Source of the DNA: Ruegeria atlantica
Lineage (GTDB): Bacteria > Pseudomonadota > Alphaproteobacteria > Rhodobacterales > Rhodobacteraceae
DNA: 64,000 nucleotides
Direction: 5' to 3'
NCBI RefSeq assembly: GCF_001458195.1
Contig: NZ_CYPU01000039.1
Span: 620,093 to 684,092, forward strand
The position numbers were made by a program, and so were the translations under genes. This document shows positions 54,486 to 64,000 of the stretch, one piece after another. The notes beneath the pieces are model-generated. The model was not told the DNA's origin, ran no database searches, and saw only the letters and a program-made list of their open reading frames with translations. Within the stretch, counting starts at the first letter, position 1; the number at the start of each line of letters is the position of its first letter.

Positions 54486-54561
54486 CGACCGGTTAGGGCT
54501 GGCCTATTCGGTCAATCCGCGTTATGCGCGCGGCAACTTCCCGTTCAAAGGCTGACCTCTC

Positions 54562-56379
54562 ATGGACCTGCGCAATATCGCAATCATCGCTCACGTGGAC
54601 CACGGTAAAACGACCCTGGTGGATGAGCTGCTCAAACAATCCGGTGCGTTCCGGGAAAACCAGGCGGTGGCCGAACGCGCCATGGATAGCAATGATCTGG
54701 AGCGCGAACGCGGCATCACCATCCTTGCCAAAGCGACCTCGGTCGAATGGAAAGGCACCCGGGTCAACATCGTTGACACCCCCGGCCACGCCGATTTCGG
54801 TGGCGAGGTTGAGCGGATCCTCAGCATGGTCGACGGTGTTGTCCTGTTGGTGGACGCCGCCGAAGGCCCGATGCCGCAGACCAAATTCGTGACCTCAAAG
54901 GCGTTGGCGTTGGGCCTGCGTCCCATCGTAGTTCTAAACAAGGTCGACAAACCTGACGCTGAACCCGACCGCGCACTTGATGAATGCTTTGACCTGTTCG
55001 CCAACCTCGGCGCTGACGACGACCAGCTGGACTTTCCGTCCATGTATGCCTCGGGCCGCTCGGGCTGGGCGGATATGGAGCTGGACGGGCCACGCAAGGA
55101 CCTGACCGCCCTGTTCGATCTGATCGTCGATCACGTCCCTGCCCCAAAGCAGGTCGAAAACAAGGACGAGCCCTTCCGTATGCTGGCCACGACGCTGGGC
55201 AGCGATCCGTTCATCGGTCGCATCCTGACCGGTCGTGTGGAAAGCGGCACTTTGAAAGCGGGCGACAACCTCAAGGCGCTGAGCCGCGATGGCACGCTAA
55301 TCGAAAACTTCCGCGCGTCGAAAATCCTGGCGTTCCGCGGACTGGCCCAACAGCCCATCGACGTGGCCGAAGCCGGTGACATCGTCACTATTGCAGGCAT
55401 GAGCAAGGCAACTGTGGCCGACTCGCTGGTTTCGCCGCAGGTTGACGAAGCCCTGCCCGCACAACCCATCGACCCGCCAACCATCACCGTGACCTTTGGC
55501 ATCAACGATTCACCCCTGGCCGGTCGCGACGGCAAGAAAGTTCAGTCGCGTGTTATCCGCGACCGCCTGATGAAAGAGGCCGAGTCGAACGTTGCCATCC
55601 GCATCAGCGACACACCTGGCGGCGATGCCTTTGAGGTTGCTGGCCGTGGCGAATTGCAGATGGGCGTTTTGATCGAGAACATGCGCCGTGAAGGGTTCGA
55701 GCTCAGCATCTCACGTCCGCAGGTTCTGTTCCGCGAAGAAGACGACCAGCGCATGGAACCCATCGAAGAGGTCACTATTGACGTCGACGATGAATATTCG
55801 GGCTCGGTGATCGAAAAGATCACCGGCGCGCGTAAAGGTGAACTGGCCGAAATGCGTCCGGCCGGCGCGGGTAAAACCCGTATTATCGCGCATGTACCGT
55901 CGCGCGGGTTGATTGGATACCATGGTGAATTCCTGACCGACACGCGCGGCACCGGTGTTCTGAACCGTGTGTTCCACGGCTGGGCGGCCCACAAAGGCCC
56001 GATCCCGGGTCGCCGTGCGGGGGTTTTGATCTCGATGGAAAACGGACAGGCCGTGGCTTATGCGTTGTGGAACCTGGAAGAGCGCGGCCGGATGTTTGTT
56101 GCCCCGCAAACCGACGTGTATCAGGGCATGGTCATCGGCGAGCACTCACGCGATAACGACCTTGAGGTGAACCCGCTCAAAGGCAAGAAACTGACAAATG
56201 TACGCGCCAGCGGTTCCGATGACGCCGTCCGCCTGACACCTCATATCCAGTATTCTCTGGAAGAGGCGATTGCCTATATCGATGATGACGAACTGGTTGA
56301 GGTCACTCCAAACGCCATTCGGTTGCGCAAGCGTTACCTCGACCCGCACGAACGGAAACGGATGGCAAGATCTGCCTGA
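54562..56379 (+). CDS. typA: Ribosome-associated GTPase TypA/BipA
   Basis: This 605-residue translational GTPase has G1 AHVDHGKTT at 10-18, G3 DTPGHADFG and G4 NKVDKP, then domains resembling EF-G III and V and the TypA-specific C-terminal domain ([20 protein letters not shown]). It binds ribosomes and helps 50S assembly and growth under stress. AAAGG lies eleven bases before the ATG. Length is as expected. Confidence 0.96.
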   Translation: MDLRNIAIIAHVDHGKTTLVDELLKQSGAFRENQAVAERAMDSNDLERERGITILAKATSVEWKGTRVNIVDTPGHADFGGEVERILSMVDGVVLLVDAAEGPMPQTKFVTSKALALGLRPIVVLNKVDKPDAEPDRALDECFDLFANLGADDDQLDFPSMYASGRSGWADMELDGPRKDLTALFDLIVDHVPAPKQVENKDEPFRMLATTLGSDPFIGRILTGRVESGTLKAGDNLKALSRDGTLIENFRASKILAFRGLAQQPIDVAEAGDIVTIAGMSKATVADSLVSPQVDEALPAQPIDPPTITVTFGINDSPLAGRDGKKVQSRVIRDRLMKEAESNVAIRISDTPGGDAFEVAGRGELQMGVLIENMRREGFELSISRPQVLFREEDDQRMEPIEEVTIDVDDEYSGSVIEKITGARKGELAEMRPAGAGKTRIIAHVPSRGLIGYHGEFLTDTRGTGVLNRVFHGWAAHKGPIPGRRAGVLISMENGQAVAYALWNLEERGRMFVAPQTDVYQGMVIGEHSRDNDLEVNPLKGKKLTNVRASGSDDAVRLTPHIQYSLEEAIAYIDDDELVEVTPNAIRLRKRYLDPHERKRMARSA

Positions 56380-56474
56380 TCCGGTCTGTAATGTTGTTTA
56401 CATAATCCAAACAATGAACAGTTCGTGGTAAAATCACTTCTAGAATTACCATCTAAATCAAAGGAAAGCCCGTC

Positions 56475-57059
56475 TTGCTGGCGGGAACTTTCTTTTGTTT
56501 TTCATACAGTTTCACCAATAGGCTGCAAATCTACTGGCGTTTATTGCTGTCACTCGCGGCTCATGCGGCTGAAGTTTGCAAAGTCAAAACAGCCCGGCAA
56601 TCTGTATCCACCGAAACGCTTTGTAGTTGCAAAGTTGTCGACAAGCGGATGCTGCGCTACATTCACCGCCGTGCCGACTTTGAGGATATCCTGGCTCGCA
56701 CGTCGCAAGCCTGTCCTTTGTTTGCAGCGATTTTGACTGATATCCCCACGGCAACCGTTGCGAGTAGCCGTACCAGCGACGGCGACGGCAGAAGCGCCTC
56801 AAATGGCGGCAGTGAATCGTCCGGAAGCAACGGCGGTGACGGAGTGCCCGGAACAAATGGAGAATCCGGAAATGGTGGTGAGCGCGGCAATGGCAGCGAC
56901 GGCCGCAGTATCGGTGGTAACGGCGGCGACGGCGACAGCAATGGCGGCGAAAACTCCGGCAGCGGGGACGGCAACGGCGGCAGTAATGGCGGCGGAAACT
57001 CCAGCAGCGGTGGTGGTGCCGGTGGCGGCGGTACCGATGGCAGCGGCGGCACCCTCTGA
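56475..57059 (+). CDS. Glycine-rich hypothetical protein, probably exported
   Basis: The frame from TTG 56475, with AAAGGAAAG before it, gives 194 residues: a hydrophobic N-terminal region (LQIYWRLLLSLAAHAAEVCK) that could be a signal, a middle domain with four cysteines (ETLCSCKVV and SQACPLFAAIL), and a C-terminal 90 residues of low complexity built on GG-N/S-GG-D repeats. The repeat DNA (GGCGGC types) keeps other frames open too, so the choice of frame rests on the N-terminal half. No family is recognised. A terminator follows at 57143. Confidence 0.45.
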   Translation: MLAGTFFCFSYSFTNRLQIYWRLLLSLAAHAAEVCKVKTARQSVSTETLCSCKVVDKRMLRYIHRRADFEDILARTSQACPLFAAILTDIPTATVASSRTSDGDGRSASNGGSESSGSNGGDGVPGTNGESGNGGERGNGSDGRSIGGNGGDGDSNGGENSGSGDGNGGSNGGGNSSSGGGAGGGGTDGSGGTL

Positions 57060-57142
57060 CGTGATCAAACGCAAAGAAGCCTGAAATATTAGGCTATACC
57101 TTAAAAAACGCCGAAAACGTCTCGGCATTCGGTCTTACAAAC

Positions 57143-57171
57143 AAAGGTGCGACTATCGTGTCGCCCCTTTT
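57143..57171. terminator. Terminator between convergent genes
   Basis: AAAGGTGCGAC pairs with GTCGCCCCTTT with one mismatch, followed by T and preceded by A-rich sequence. It can serve the glycine-rich gene and the transglutaminase-like gene. Confidence 0.75.
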
Positions 57172-57204
57172 GCCATACATAACCTGATAGATCAGTCAAT
57201 ATTT

Positions 57205-57828
57205 TTAACTTCTTCCGTACACACCAACCCAATGGCTGGGTTTTGCCGGATCCTGCATCCGAAGGAACAAGTACCGCGTGGCCGACCAGGGTTTGATCCG
57301 GTTGGTCAAATTGTCCAGCACCAAATCCCCCTGAGCGGAGCGATAGACAAGAACTGCATGTGCATTTCGGCGCGTATCCAACACTGTCGCGATCAGCAAT
57401 TTGTTAGGATCAACGCCCGCCCTGATCAGATCTCTTTTCTTCAAAAGAGCAAAATCCTCGCAATCCCCGCCGCGCGTTGTCGGCAAAGCCCACCGCTCGG
57501 TGGTGCGGTATTGCGTCTGATCCGTAACCGCGCGCGTCGTTGCATTGACCTGACGGTTGATCCGCTCAATGATCTGCATTTCCTGCTGGGATGTCATGCG
57601 TACCGACGTCTTACTTGAGCACGCCCAAGCGTACTGACGGCACAACTGCTGCGCACCGGAAGGCGGAGGGGACGCCGCGAGACTTCGGATGAAGCTGCCC
57701 TCGCTCGCATCCGCCTGTGACGCAAAAACCGCAGGCCCGTAAACCAAAGCAGCAATCCCCACTGCCCGACCTGAATATGTTTTCAACCGCCCAAGAGCGG
57801 CCTTGAGTCCGATACCTACCGATTTCAT
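57205..57828 (-). CDS. Bacterial transglutaminase-like cysteine peptidase (BTLCP / LapG family)
   Basis: This 207-residue periplasmic protein has a signal-like N terminus (about 1-41) and a papain-like core with Cys123 (RGGDCEDFALLK), His157 (NAHAVLV) and Asp172 (LVLDN). LapG, the studied member, cuts a surface adhesin under control of the c-di-GMP receptor LapD. Neither a LapD-type protein nor an adhesin gene is adjacent, so the target is unknown. GAGGTTCAGG precedes the ATG. Confidence 0.87.
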   Translation of the reverse strand: MKSVGIGLKAALGRLKTYSGRAVGIAALVYGPAVFASQADASEGSFIRSLAASPPPSGAQQLCRQYAWACSSKTSVRMTSQQEMQIIERINRQVNATTRAVTDQTQYRTTERWALPTTRGGDCEDFALLKKRDLIRAGVDPNKLLIATVLDTRRNAHAVLVYRSAQGDLVLDNLTNRIKPWSATRYLFLRMQDPAKPSHWVGVYGRS

Positions 57829-58194
57829 GCCTGAACCTCGATCCCTGTCTGCGCAACGATTGACGACAAACAGGACCGTATTCGATTAAAAACAAGTAAT
57901 GGTAAACGGTAGCGCTTGTACAATCTGAGGCGAACGTGAAGGGGAAAAAAGGCGGAAATTCGTCACTCAATATGACCATTTCGCGCAGGAAATGAGAAAG
58001 AAGCGCCACAATCCAAGCGGGAAAATACCCAATAACTTTCGTTCCAATAAAATAAGATACTGGAATCATGAAGATTCCGAACGGGTGGGAAAATCCCACA
58101 ATACGGTTCACTTCACTTATGAACAGTTCGGCTGAATTTCGCCCATGAATGGATCTGATTGGCAGGAAACCTGCCGATCAGACTTGGCTTATTC
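57829..58194. other. 366-base intergenic region, nothing firm
   Basis: This AT-rich stretch must hold the promoter of the transglutaminase-like gene. A 166-codon minus-strand frame crosses it and overlaps that gene in another frame; it has no family resemblance and I reject it. No RNA gene or repeat is seen. Confidence 0.4.
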
Positions 58195-58482
58195 TTATTC
58201 GGTGATTTCTACGACCACCAGTTCACGCTCACTTGCGCCGCGCGCGTGGTCCAGTGCCTGCTGGTATTCCGGTGAATTATAGCACTCGACCGCGGCCTCG
58301 ACGGACGGAAATTTGGCGACCACATTGCGCGGGCGCTCTTTTCCTTCCAGTTGGACATACCGTGCGGCACGGGCGATGAACGCCCCGCCGTGCTTGGCAA
58401 GCGCAGGCCCTGCGAGTTCCGCGTATTTCGCATATGCTTCCGTGTCCGTCACGGTGACGTGGGCAATCCAGAGTGCAGCCAT
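58195..58482 (-). CDS. DUF1330 domain protein
   Basis: This 95-residue dimeric alpha+beta barrel type protein (AALWIAHVTVTDTEAYAKYA, then FPSVEAAVECYNSPEYQQAL) belongs to DUF1330, function unknown. The true start at 58482 has GGGAGGATAAG before it; a longer frame running into alaS is a shadow. It begins one base after the alaS stop, so it is co-transcribed with and probably translationally linked to alaS. Confidence 0.88.
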   Translation of the reverse strand: MAALWIAHVTVTDTEAYAKYAELAGPALAKHGGAFIARAARYVQLEGKERPRNVVAKFPSVEAAVECYNSPEYQQALDHARGASERELVVVEITE

Positions 58483-58483
58483 C

Positions 58484-61153
58484 TTATCCTCCCAAAACCT
58501 GTTCTGCGGCTTTGATCGCCGCATCTGCGTTCGACGCGTCCTTGCCACCGCCCTGCGCCATGTCGGGGCGTCCACCGCCGCCCTTGCCGCCCAGTTCTGC
58601 GACGGCCGCACGAACCAGATCAACGGCTGAAACCTTGTCGGTAAGATCGGCCGTCACACCGGCGGCCACAGCAGCCTTACCGCCCGCATCCGCGATCAGC
58701 AAAACGGCACCGGACCCCAAACGGCTTTTGTGCTCATCAATCAGCGCAGGCAGGTCCTTGCCCGATACACCGTTCAGCGCCTGCGCAAGGAAGGCCACCC
58801 CATTCACATCACGCGCTTCGCCGCCACCCTGCCCGGCACCGCCGGCCATGGCCAGATCACGGCGCAGCTGCGCCACTTCGTTTTGCAGCGATTTGCGTTC
58901 ATCCAACAGTGCTTTGACGCGGCCGACAACGTCATCCGGCTGCGCCTTCAGCTCCGATGCGATCTGACCCAGACGCTGATCCTGCTGGGAAAGATGCCGC
59001 AGCGCCTCGTCGCCGGTTAGCGCCTCGATCCGGCGCACTCCCGCACTACTGGCGCTATCGCCCAGAACCACAAAAGTACCGATGTCACCAGTCTGGCGAA
59101 CATGCGTACCGCCACACAGCTCAATCGACCAGGTCTCTCCATCCTGACCCTTGCCGGTCGGAGCTTTGCCCATGGACACAACCCGGACTTCGTCGCCGTA
59201 TTTCTCGCCAAACAGCGCCTGTGCGCCCAGTTCGCGCGCATCATCGGGGGTCATGATCCGCGTTTCGACAGTCGAGTTCTGACGGATGAAGTCATTCACG
59301 TCGCGTTCGACCTTTTGGATCTCATTCGCGCTCAGCGCCTTGGAATGGCTGAAGTCAAACCGCAACCGGTCGGCCGCGTTCAGCGAGCCGCGCTGTGCAA
59401 CATGATCGCCCAACGTTTCACGCAGCGCCTCGTGCAGCAGGTGCGTGGCCGAGTGGTTTGCGCGAATTGCCGTGCGCCGCGCATGGTCGACCTCAAGCTC
59501 GACCGCGTCACCTTTGGACAAAGCGCCCTGATCAACGGTCACTTTGTGGGCATAGATTTTGCCTTCAGCGAATTTTCTGGTGTCTTCGACCCGCGCCATG
59601 TCATCGCGTTCTTCAAGACGACGGATTTCGCCAGTATCACCGATCTGACCGCCAGCTTCGCCATAGAACGGCGTCTGGTTGACAATCACCCAACCGGATC
59701 CGCCCTTTTCAATTGTGTCAACCAATGCACCATCGACCACCAAAGCGGCAATCTGCCCTTCGGCCTTTTCCGTGTCATAGCCCAGAAAATCCGTAGCTCC
59801 GGCAGTATCCAGCACATCAAACCACACCGCCTGATCTGCAGCCTCACCCGAACCGGCCCATGCCGCTCGGGCCTTGGCTTTTTGTTCGGCCATTGCCGCG
59901 TCGAACCCGTCCGTGTCCACAGAACGACCCTTTTCGCGCAGGGCATCCTGCGTCAGGTCCAGCGGAAACCCATACGTGTCGTACAATTTGAATGCCGCAT
60001 CACCCGGAAGCGCCGCGCCCTCGGGCAAGCCTGCAACTTCATCATCCAGGAGTTTCAGACCACGATCGAGGGTTTGCTTGAACCGCGTTTCCTCCAACAG
60101 GAGCGTCTCTTCGATCAATGGCTGCGCCTGTCCCAACTCAGTGTATTGCGCGCCCATCAGCTGCACCAGACTTGGCACCAGCTGATACATAACCGGATCT
60201 TTCGCCCCCAGAAGATGCGCATGACGCATAGCACGACGCATGATCCGGCGCAGCACATAGCCACGCCCGTCATTGGACGGCATCACGCCATCAGCGATCA
60301 GGAAGGATGTCGCGCGCAGGTGGTCCGCAATCACCCGGTGGTGCACATTCTGGTCGCCATAGGGATCAACCCCTGTGGCATGAGCAGACGCTTCGATTAG
60401 CGTCTTGAACAGGTCGGTATCATAGTTGTCATGGCTGCCCTGCAGCAGCGCGCCAATCCGTTCCAGCCCCATGCCGGTGTCGATCGACTGCATGTCGAGT
60501 TCGACCATCGAGCCGTCCTCGAATTGCTCGTTCTGCATGAAAACGATGTTCCAGATTTCGATGAACCGATCGCCGTCTTCGTCGGGCGATCCCGGAAGGC
60601 CACCCCAGATGTGATCGCCATGGTCGTAGAAAATCTCGGTACACGGTCCACACGGACCAGTCGGACCCATCTGCCAGAAGTTATCGCTGGTAGCGATGCG
60701 GATGATCCGGTCTTCGGGAACGCCGACCTTTTTCCAGATCTCGAACGCCTCGTCATCCGTGTGATACACCGTTGCCAGCAGGCGGTTCTTGTCGATACCG
60801 AATTCCTTGGTGATCAACTCCCACGCAAAAGGGATCGCCTCGTGTTTGAAGTAGTTACCGAACGAAAAATTGCCCAGCATTTCAAAGAAGGTGTGGTGAC
60901 GTGCGGTATAGCCAACGTTATCGAGGTCATTGTGCTTACCGCCGGCGCGCACGCATTTCTGCGCCGTCGTGGCGCGCTGATAATCACGGGTTTCAACGCC
61001 GGTAAACAGGTTCTTGAACTGCACCATGCCCGAGTTCACGAACATCAATGTCGGGTCATTGCGCGGAACCAGCGGGCTGGACGCGACAATTTCATGCCCC
61101 TGTTTGGCAAAATAATTCAGAAAGGTTGAGCGGATTTCGTTCAGCGTGGGCAT
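58484..61153 (-). CDS. alaS: Alanyl-tRNA synthetase
   Basis: The 889-residue protein has, in order, the class II catalytic domain ([20 protein letters not shown] at the start, [17 protein letters not shown] near 158), the tRNA-recognition domain, the editing domain with [11 protein letters not shown] and [13 protein letters not shown] (zinc ligands), and the DHHA1/C-Ala domain. It charges tRNA-Ala and clears Ser- and Gly-mischarged tRNA. The first 23 codons of the longest frame are not family-like; ATG 61153, with GAGAGAG upstream, is chosen. It follows recA by 245 bases on the same strand. Confidence 0.96.
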   Translation of the reverse strand: MPTLNEIRSTFLNYFAKQGHEIVASSPLVPRNDPTLMFVNSGMVQFKNLFTGVETRDYQRATTAQKCVRAGGKHNDLDNVGYTARHHTFFEMLGNFSFGNYFKHEAIPFAWELITKEFGIDKNRLLATVYHTDDEAFEIWKKVGVPEDRIIRIATSDNFWQMGPTGPCGPCTEIFYDHGDHIWGGLPGSPDEDGDRFIEIWNIVFMQNEQFEDGSMVELDMQSIDTGMGLERIGALLQGSHDNYDTDLFKTLIEASAHATGVDPYGDQNVHHRVIADHLRATSFLIADGVMPSNDGRGYVLRRIMRRAMRHAHLLGAKDPVMYQLVPSLVQLMGAQYTELGQAQPLIEETLLLEETRFKQTLDRGLKLLDDEVAGLPEGAALPGDAAFKLYDTYGFPLDLTQDALREKGRSVDTDGFDAAMAEQKAKARAAWAGSGEAADQAVWFDVLDTAGATDFLGYDTEKAEGQIAALVVDGALVDTIEKGGSGWVIVNQTPFYGEAGGQIGDTGEIRRLEERDDMARVEDTRKFAEGKIYAHKVTVDQGALSKGDAVELEVDHARRTAIRANHSATHLLHEALRETLGDHVAQRGSLNAADRLRFDFSHSKALSANEIQKVERDVNDFIRQNSTVETRIMTPDDARELGAQALFGEKYGDEVRVVSMGKAPTGKGQDGETWSIELCGGTHVRQTGDIGTFVVLGDSASSAGVRRIEALTGDEALRHLSQQDQRLGQIASELKAQPDDVVGRVKALLDERKSLQNEVAQLRRDLAMAGGAGQGGGEARDVNGVAFLAQALNGVSGKDLPALIDEHKSRLGSGAVLLIADAGGKAAVAAGVTADLTDKVSAVDLVRAAVAELGGKGGGGRPDMAQGGGKDASNADAAIKAAEQVLGG

Positions 61154-61368
61154 ATGGCTCTCTCGGCGCGCAATCTCAGTGTTCTGAAATGGTTTATCCC
61201 CGTCCCAAAGGATAGTCCACAAAGATAAACCGGCCTTATTTTTGAAGGGCTAGAAAACCCGTCAACAAGATCCGTACACACCAATAGTACAAGATCACCG
61301 TATGCAGAACGAGTTAAGGCAGCCACGCGGACCGCCTAGTTTCGAGTATTCTCAATTCTTGCAAAACC

Positions 61369-61388
61369 GGGGGATTTTTGCGGCCCCC
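61369..61388 (-). terminator. Probable terminator after recA
   Basis: GGGGG and CCCCC enclose a 10-base loop 10 bases past the recA stop and, on the minus strand, are followed by GGTTTTG. The stem is short but G-C only. Confidence 0.5.
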
Positions 61389-61398
61389 AATTGGGCTG

Positions 61399-62466
61399 TT
61401 ACGCCTCGAGGATGTCATCTTCCGCGGCAGAACCGGGTGGCATGTCGAACTCCAGGCCGTGCGCGGCCCGAATCTTGTCTTCGATATCCAGCGCAATGCG
61501 GCTGTTGTCGCGCAGGTATTGCTTGGCATTCTCACGCCCCTGCCCGATCCGTTCGTCGCCATAGCTGAACCACGAGCCCGATTTCTCGACCACTCCAGCC
61601 TTGACGCCGAGATCCAGCAACTCACCCATCTTGCTGATGCCTTCGCCATACATGATGTCGAATTCCACTTGCTTGAAGGGCGGCGCCACCTTGTTCTTGA
61701 CCACCTTGACGCGCGTCTGGTTGCCGACAACCTCATCACGATCTTTGATCGCGCCGATGCGGCGAATATCCAAACGAACCGAGCTGTAGAATTTAAGCGC
61801 GTTACCACCAGTCGTGGTTTCGGGGCTGCCGAACATAACGCCGATTTTCATGCGGATCTGGTTGATAAAGATCACCATGCAATTCGAGCGGCTGATTGAG
61901 CCTGTCAGTTTACGCATCGCCTGGCTCATCAATCGGGCCTGCACGCCAACACTGCTGTCGCCCATGTCGCCTTCGAGTTCCGATTTCGGCGTCAAAGCCG
62001 CAACTGAGTCGACGACAACCATATTCACAGCGCCCGAACGCACCAGCGTATCGGTGATCTCAAGCGCTTGTTCACCGGTGTCAGGCTGCGAGATCAACAG
62101 TTCATCAAGATCGACGCCCAGCTTACGGGCATATTGTGGGTCCAGCGCGTGTTCGGCATCCACGAATGCGCACACACCGCCACGTTTTTGCTGTTCTGCA
62201 ATGCAATGCAGCGTCAGCGTGGTCTTGCCCGAGCTTTCCGGGCCATAAATCTCAACAATCCGACCCATCGGCAGACCACCAATACCCAGCGCGATATCCA
62301 GGCCCAAAGACCCGGTCGAGCTTGCATCGATGTCCTGCTTGGCATCCTCGCCCAGCTTCATGATCGAGCCTTTGCCGAACTGCCGTTCGATTTGCGCCAG
62401 CGCGCTATCAAGCGCCTTTTGCTTGTCTGCGTTTTTCTTGTCGCTCATTGTCAGAAGATCCGCCAT
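61399..62466 (-). CDS. recA: Recombinase RecA
   Basis: This 355-residue strand-exchange ATPase also triggers LexA self-cleavage. Walker [10 protein letters not shown], the [23 protein letters not shown]1 region and the L2 region [27 protein letters not shown] are all present. ATG 62466 or the ATG six codons later are the likely starts; earlier codons are not RecA-like. A consensus alphaproteobacterial SOS box lies 56 bases upstream. Confidence 0.97.
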   Translation of the reverse strand: MADLLTMSDKKNADKQKALDSALAQIERQFGKGSIMKLGEDAKQDIDASSTGSLGLDIALGIGGLPMGRIVEIYGPESSGKTTLTLHCIAEQQKRGGVCAFVDAEHALDPQYARKLGVDLDELLISQPDTGEQALEITDTLVRSGAVNMVVVDSVAALTPKSELEGDMGDSSVGVQARLMSQAMRKLTGSISRSNCMVIFINQIRMKIGVMFGSPETTTGGNALKFYSSVRLDIRRIGAIKDRDEVVGNQTRVKVVKNKVAPPFKQVEFDIMYGEGISKMGELLDLGVKAGVVEKSGSWFSYGDERIGQGRENAKQYLRDNSRIALDIEDKIRAAHGLEFDMPPGSAAEDDILEA

Positions 62467-62521
62467 TGTCCTGTCGCCTTCTCTTTTGTCACACCCATGA
62501 TCGGGCGGCAATCACTGCTTT

Positions 62522-62536
62522 GTTCGCCTCTTGTTC
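62522..62536 (-). promoter_or_regulatory. LexA (SOS) box of recA
   Basis: GTTC-GCCTCTT-GTTC is an exact match to the GTTC-N7-GTTC direct repeat bound by LexA in alphaproteobacteria. It lies 56-70 bases upstream of the recA start. Confidence 0.88.
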
Positions 62537-62658
62537 CTTATGGGACCAAAAAGAGAACATTTCAACTAAAACTTACAATACTTACTGTTCGGCAATTGTG
62601 TTAAAGAGTCGTTTACGCCAATCTGCGACTACTAAATTAGGCGGCGAAGGGCGAATAA

Positions 62659-63252
62659 ATGCTTGTTTTCTATAAGGAACGCCTTGCGTTTCTGGCAGTT
62701 CCAAAAACAGGCAGCACAGCCTATCACACTGCCCTGAGCGCGCGGGCCGACTTTGTCGTCACCGGCCCGCCCGAATTGAAACATGCGCCTGTTCGCCGTT
62801 ATGACAGGTTTTTTCAAAACATTTTTCGCAAAATGTATGACACCGAAATGGAAATCATGGCCGTCGTGCGCGAACCTATCGACTGGCTCGGCAGTTGGTA
62901 CAAATACCGCAGCCGGGACGACCGCATTGGGCACCCGCATTCAACCCGCGACCTGAGCTTTGATGATTTTGTTCAGGGTTACATGCAAAACCCCCGCCCG
63001 GAATTCGCAGATGTCGGCAGTCAGAGCCAGTTTTTCCGCACCCGAAACAACGGTTTCGGTGCGACGCATGTTTTTAAGTACGAAAATCAAGATAAGATAC
63101 TGAGGTTTATTCAGGACCGGTTGAACATGGAAGTCACCCTGCAGCGCGAGAATGTCTCACCAAAACGCGACCTATTCTTGTCGCCGGAAACGGAAAAGAA
63201 GTTCCGCAACCACCACGCCGAGGAGTTTTCCTGCCACGACGCGGCGCGTTAG
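62659..63252 (+). CDS. Sulfotransferase-like protein
   Basis: This 197-residue protein begins near the P-loop-like phosphosulfate motif VPKTGSTA (14-21) and has the 3'-phosphate block VVREPIDWLGSWYKYRSRD near 68-86. This is the layout of small PAPS-dependent sulfotransferases, although at 197 residues it is shorter than most. The acceptor is unknown. AAGGGCG precedes the ATG. It lies between recA (divergent) and cckA (convergent, stops adjacent). Confidence 0.78.
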   Translation: MLVFYKERLAFLAVPKTGSTAYHTALSARADFVVTGPPELKHAPVRRYDRFFQNIFRKMYDTEMEIMAVVREPIDWLGSWYKYRSRDDRIGHPHSTRDLSFDDFVQGYMQNPRPEFADVGSQSQFFRTRNNGFGATHVFKYENQDKILRFIQDRLNMEVTLQRENVSPKRDLFLSPETEKKFRNHHAEEFSCHDAAR

Positions 63253-64000
63253 TCAGTTCAGTTGATTAAACACAGCCTCGGTCAACTGCGTCAAAGAGAA
63301 CGGCTTGGGCAAAAAGGTGGAATTCGCAATCTCGGTGCCTGAGTCGCCAAAGGCGCCTTCGGTATAGCCAGACATAAAGATCACCCGCACATTCGGTCGG
63401 GTCTCCATCGCTTTGCGCACCCAGGTTGGCCCGTCCATGCCAGGCATGACTACGTCTGTTACGAAGGCATCCACATGCACCGACCCATCCTCCAGCAGGT
63501 GCAGCGCCTCTTCGGCGGACCCGGATTCGAGCACGGTGTAGCCCTTCAATCGCAATGCACGTGTGGCAAAGGCCCGAACCGGGGCCTCATCCTCGACCAG
63601 CAGAACTACGCCTTCACCCTGCCGTGACGTTGGGTTTTCCGGAAGGCTGTCGATATCCTGATCGATTTTCTGCGGTGCGGTTGAAACCGGCAGATACACG
63701 GTAAATTCGGTTCCCTTGCCCTGAATGCTATCGACAAAGATGAACCCTCCGGTCTGCTTGACGATGCCGAAGACCGTCGACAATCCAAGACCGGTCCCCT
63801 CACCGGTGCGCTTGGTCGTATAGAATGGCTCGAACACTTTTTGAAGCTTGTCCGCTGGGATACCGGTGCCACTGTCGATCATTTTAACGGTGACGTATTC
63901 GCCGGGTTGTACTGTTGCACGGTCCCGCCGGAGCGGTTCGGTCAGAGACACAACCTCGGTCTCGATACGTACCTCGCCACCTTCGGGCATCGCGTCCCGT
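63253..64000 (-). CDS. cckA: Hybrid histidine kinase CckA, C-terminal part (5' end outside window)
   Basis: About 248 codons are present: the end of an HATPase domain (MIDSGTGIPADKLQKVFEPF, GEGTGLGLSTVFGIVKQTGG) and a C-terminal receiver domain with phospho-acceptor Asp in FVTDVVMPGMDGP. The GLSTVFGIVKQTGGFIFVDS segment and the end PKPFSLTQL are characteristic of CckA, the kinase that drives the ChpT-CtrA relay controlling motility, cell cycle and gene transfer agents in alphaproteobacteria. The sensory and HisKA parts lie beyond 64000. Confidence 0.88.
   Translation of the reverse strand, partial: RDAMPEGGEVRIETEVVSLTEPLRRDRATVQPGEYVTVKMIDSGTGIPADKLQKVFEPFYTTKRTGEGTGLGLSTVFGIVKQTGGFIFVDSIQGKGTEFTVYLPVSTAPQKIDQDIDSLPENPTSRQGEGVVLLVEDEAPVRAFATRALRLKGYTVLESGSAEEALHLLEDGSVHVDAFVTDVVMPGMDGPTWVRKAMETRPNVRVIFMSGYTEGAFGDSGTEIANSTFLPKPFSLTQLTEAVFNQLN

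Noticed and set aside
56663..57052. Proline-rich minus-strand frame opposite the glycine-rich gene
   Set aside because: Proline codons are the complement of GGC/GGT glycine repeats, so this is a mirror of the repeat DNA.
57611..58111. 166-codon minus-strand frame overlapping the transglutaminase-like gene
   Set aside because: It overlaps a clear family gene in another frame on the same strand and has no family resemblance.
59102..60400. 432-codon plus-strand frame opposite alaS
   Set aside because: It is antisense to alaS domains that are fully recognisable.

Overview
The window looks like the chromosome of an alphaproteobacterium of the roseobacter group (Rhodobacterales). The grounds are the gene families and their order: an iscR-iscS-sufBCD-sufS operon whose IscR lacks the three-cysteine motif, a phoR-pstSCAB-phoU-phoB operon with long PstC and PstA, a class II DAHP synthase, a PAS_5-type PAS protein, an IalB-family protein, a CckA fragment, and a recA promoter with the alphaproteobacterial direct-repeat SOS box (GTTC-N7-GTTC). 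Coding density is high and most genes carry clear GGAG-type ribosome binding sites.

Layout. 1-1.4 kb: a LuxR solo translationally coupled to aroQ. 1.5-9.6 kb: a mixed-strand set of CoA and xenobiotic-type genes (quinone oxidoreductase, two SDRs, ACAD10-like phosphotransferase, DsbA-like isomerase, serine hydrolase, TesB thioesterase, glutaryl-CoA dehydrogenase). 9.7-17.2 kb: the complete phosphate regulon on the minus strand, with a triple Pho box before pstS and a terminator-like hairpin between pstS and pstC. 17.2-19.3 kb: gamma carbonic anhydrase, gmk, yicC. 19.5-23.9 kb: PAS protein, DAHP synthase, GlxA-type regulator, PQQ-type sugar dehydrogenase. 24-31 kb: a branched-chain amino-acid type ABC importer (livJ, G, F, then H, M) split by three genes for small secreted two-cysteine proteins. 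31-39.3 kb: a small lipoprotein, a HerA-like ATPase, a candidate small RNA, an IalB protein, an envelope cluster (L,D-transpeptidase, lpxD, acyl carrier protein, ketoacyl synthase) and a divergent YcbK-type peptidase.

39.5-43.9 kb is a degraded genomic island. It is bounded by the 3' end of tRNA-Arg(CCG) and a 15-bp direct repeat of that end 4.3 kb away. A truncated tyrosine-integrase gene sits next to the tRNA. Inside are a nuclease fragment, a small lipoprotein, several very short ORFs and a zinc-ribbon protein whose gene carries three copies of a GTTACAG/CTGTAAC palindrome, one of them abutting its own ribosome binding site.

44-51.7 kb: the suf operon, with two cysteine desulfurases and a tandem pair of YIP1 membrane proteins, driven by a promoter whose -10 box lies inside an Irr-box-like palindrome. 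51.7-58.5 kb: alpha/beta hydrolase, a protein with two tandem HD domains, SMR efflux pump, typA, a glycine-rich protein, a bacterial transglutaminase-like peptidase and a DUF1330 protein. 58.5-64 kb: alaS, recA, a sulfotransferase-like gene and the 3' part of cckA. No clearly new defence or biosynthetic system is visible. The best leads are the palindrome-bearing zinc-ribbon gene and its tRNA-bounded island, the small cystine proteins inside the liv operon, the candidate small RNA at 33.2 kb, and the L,D-transpeptidase/lpxD/ACP/ketoacyl synthase cluster.
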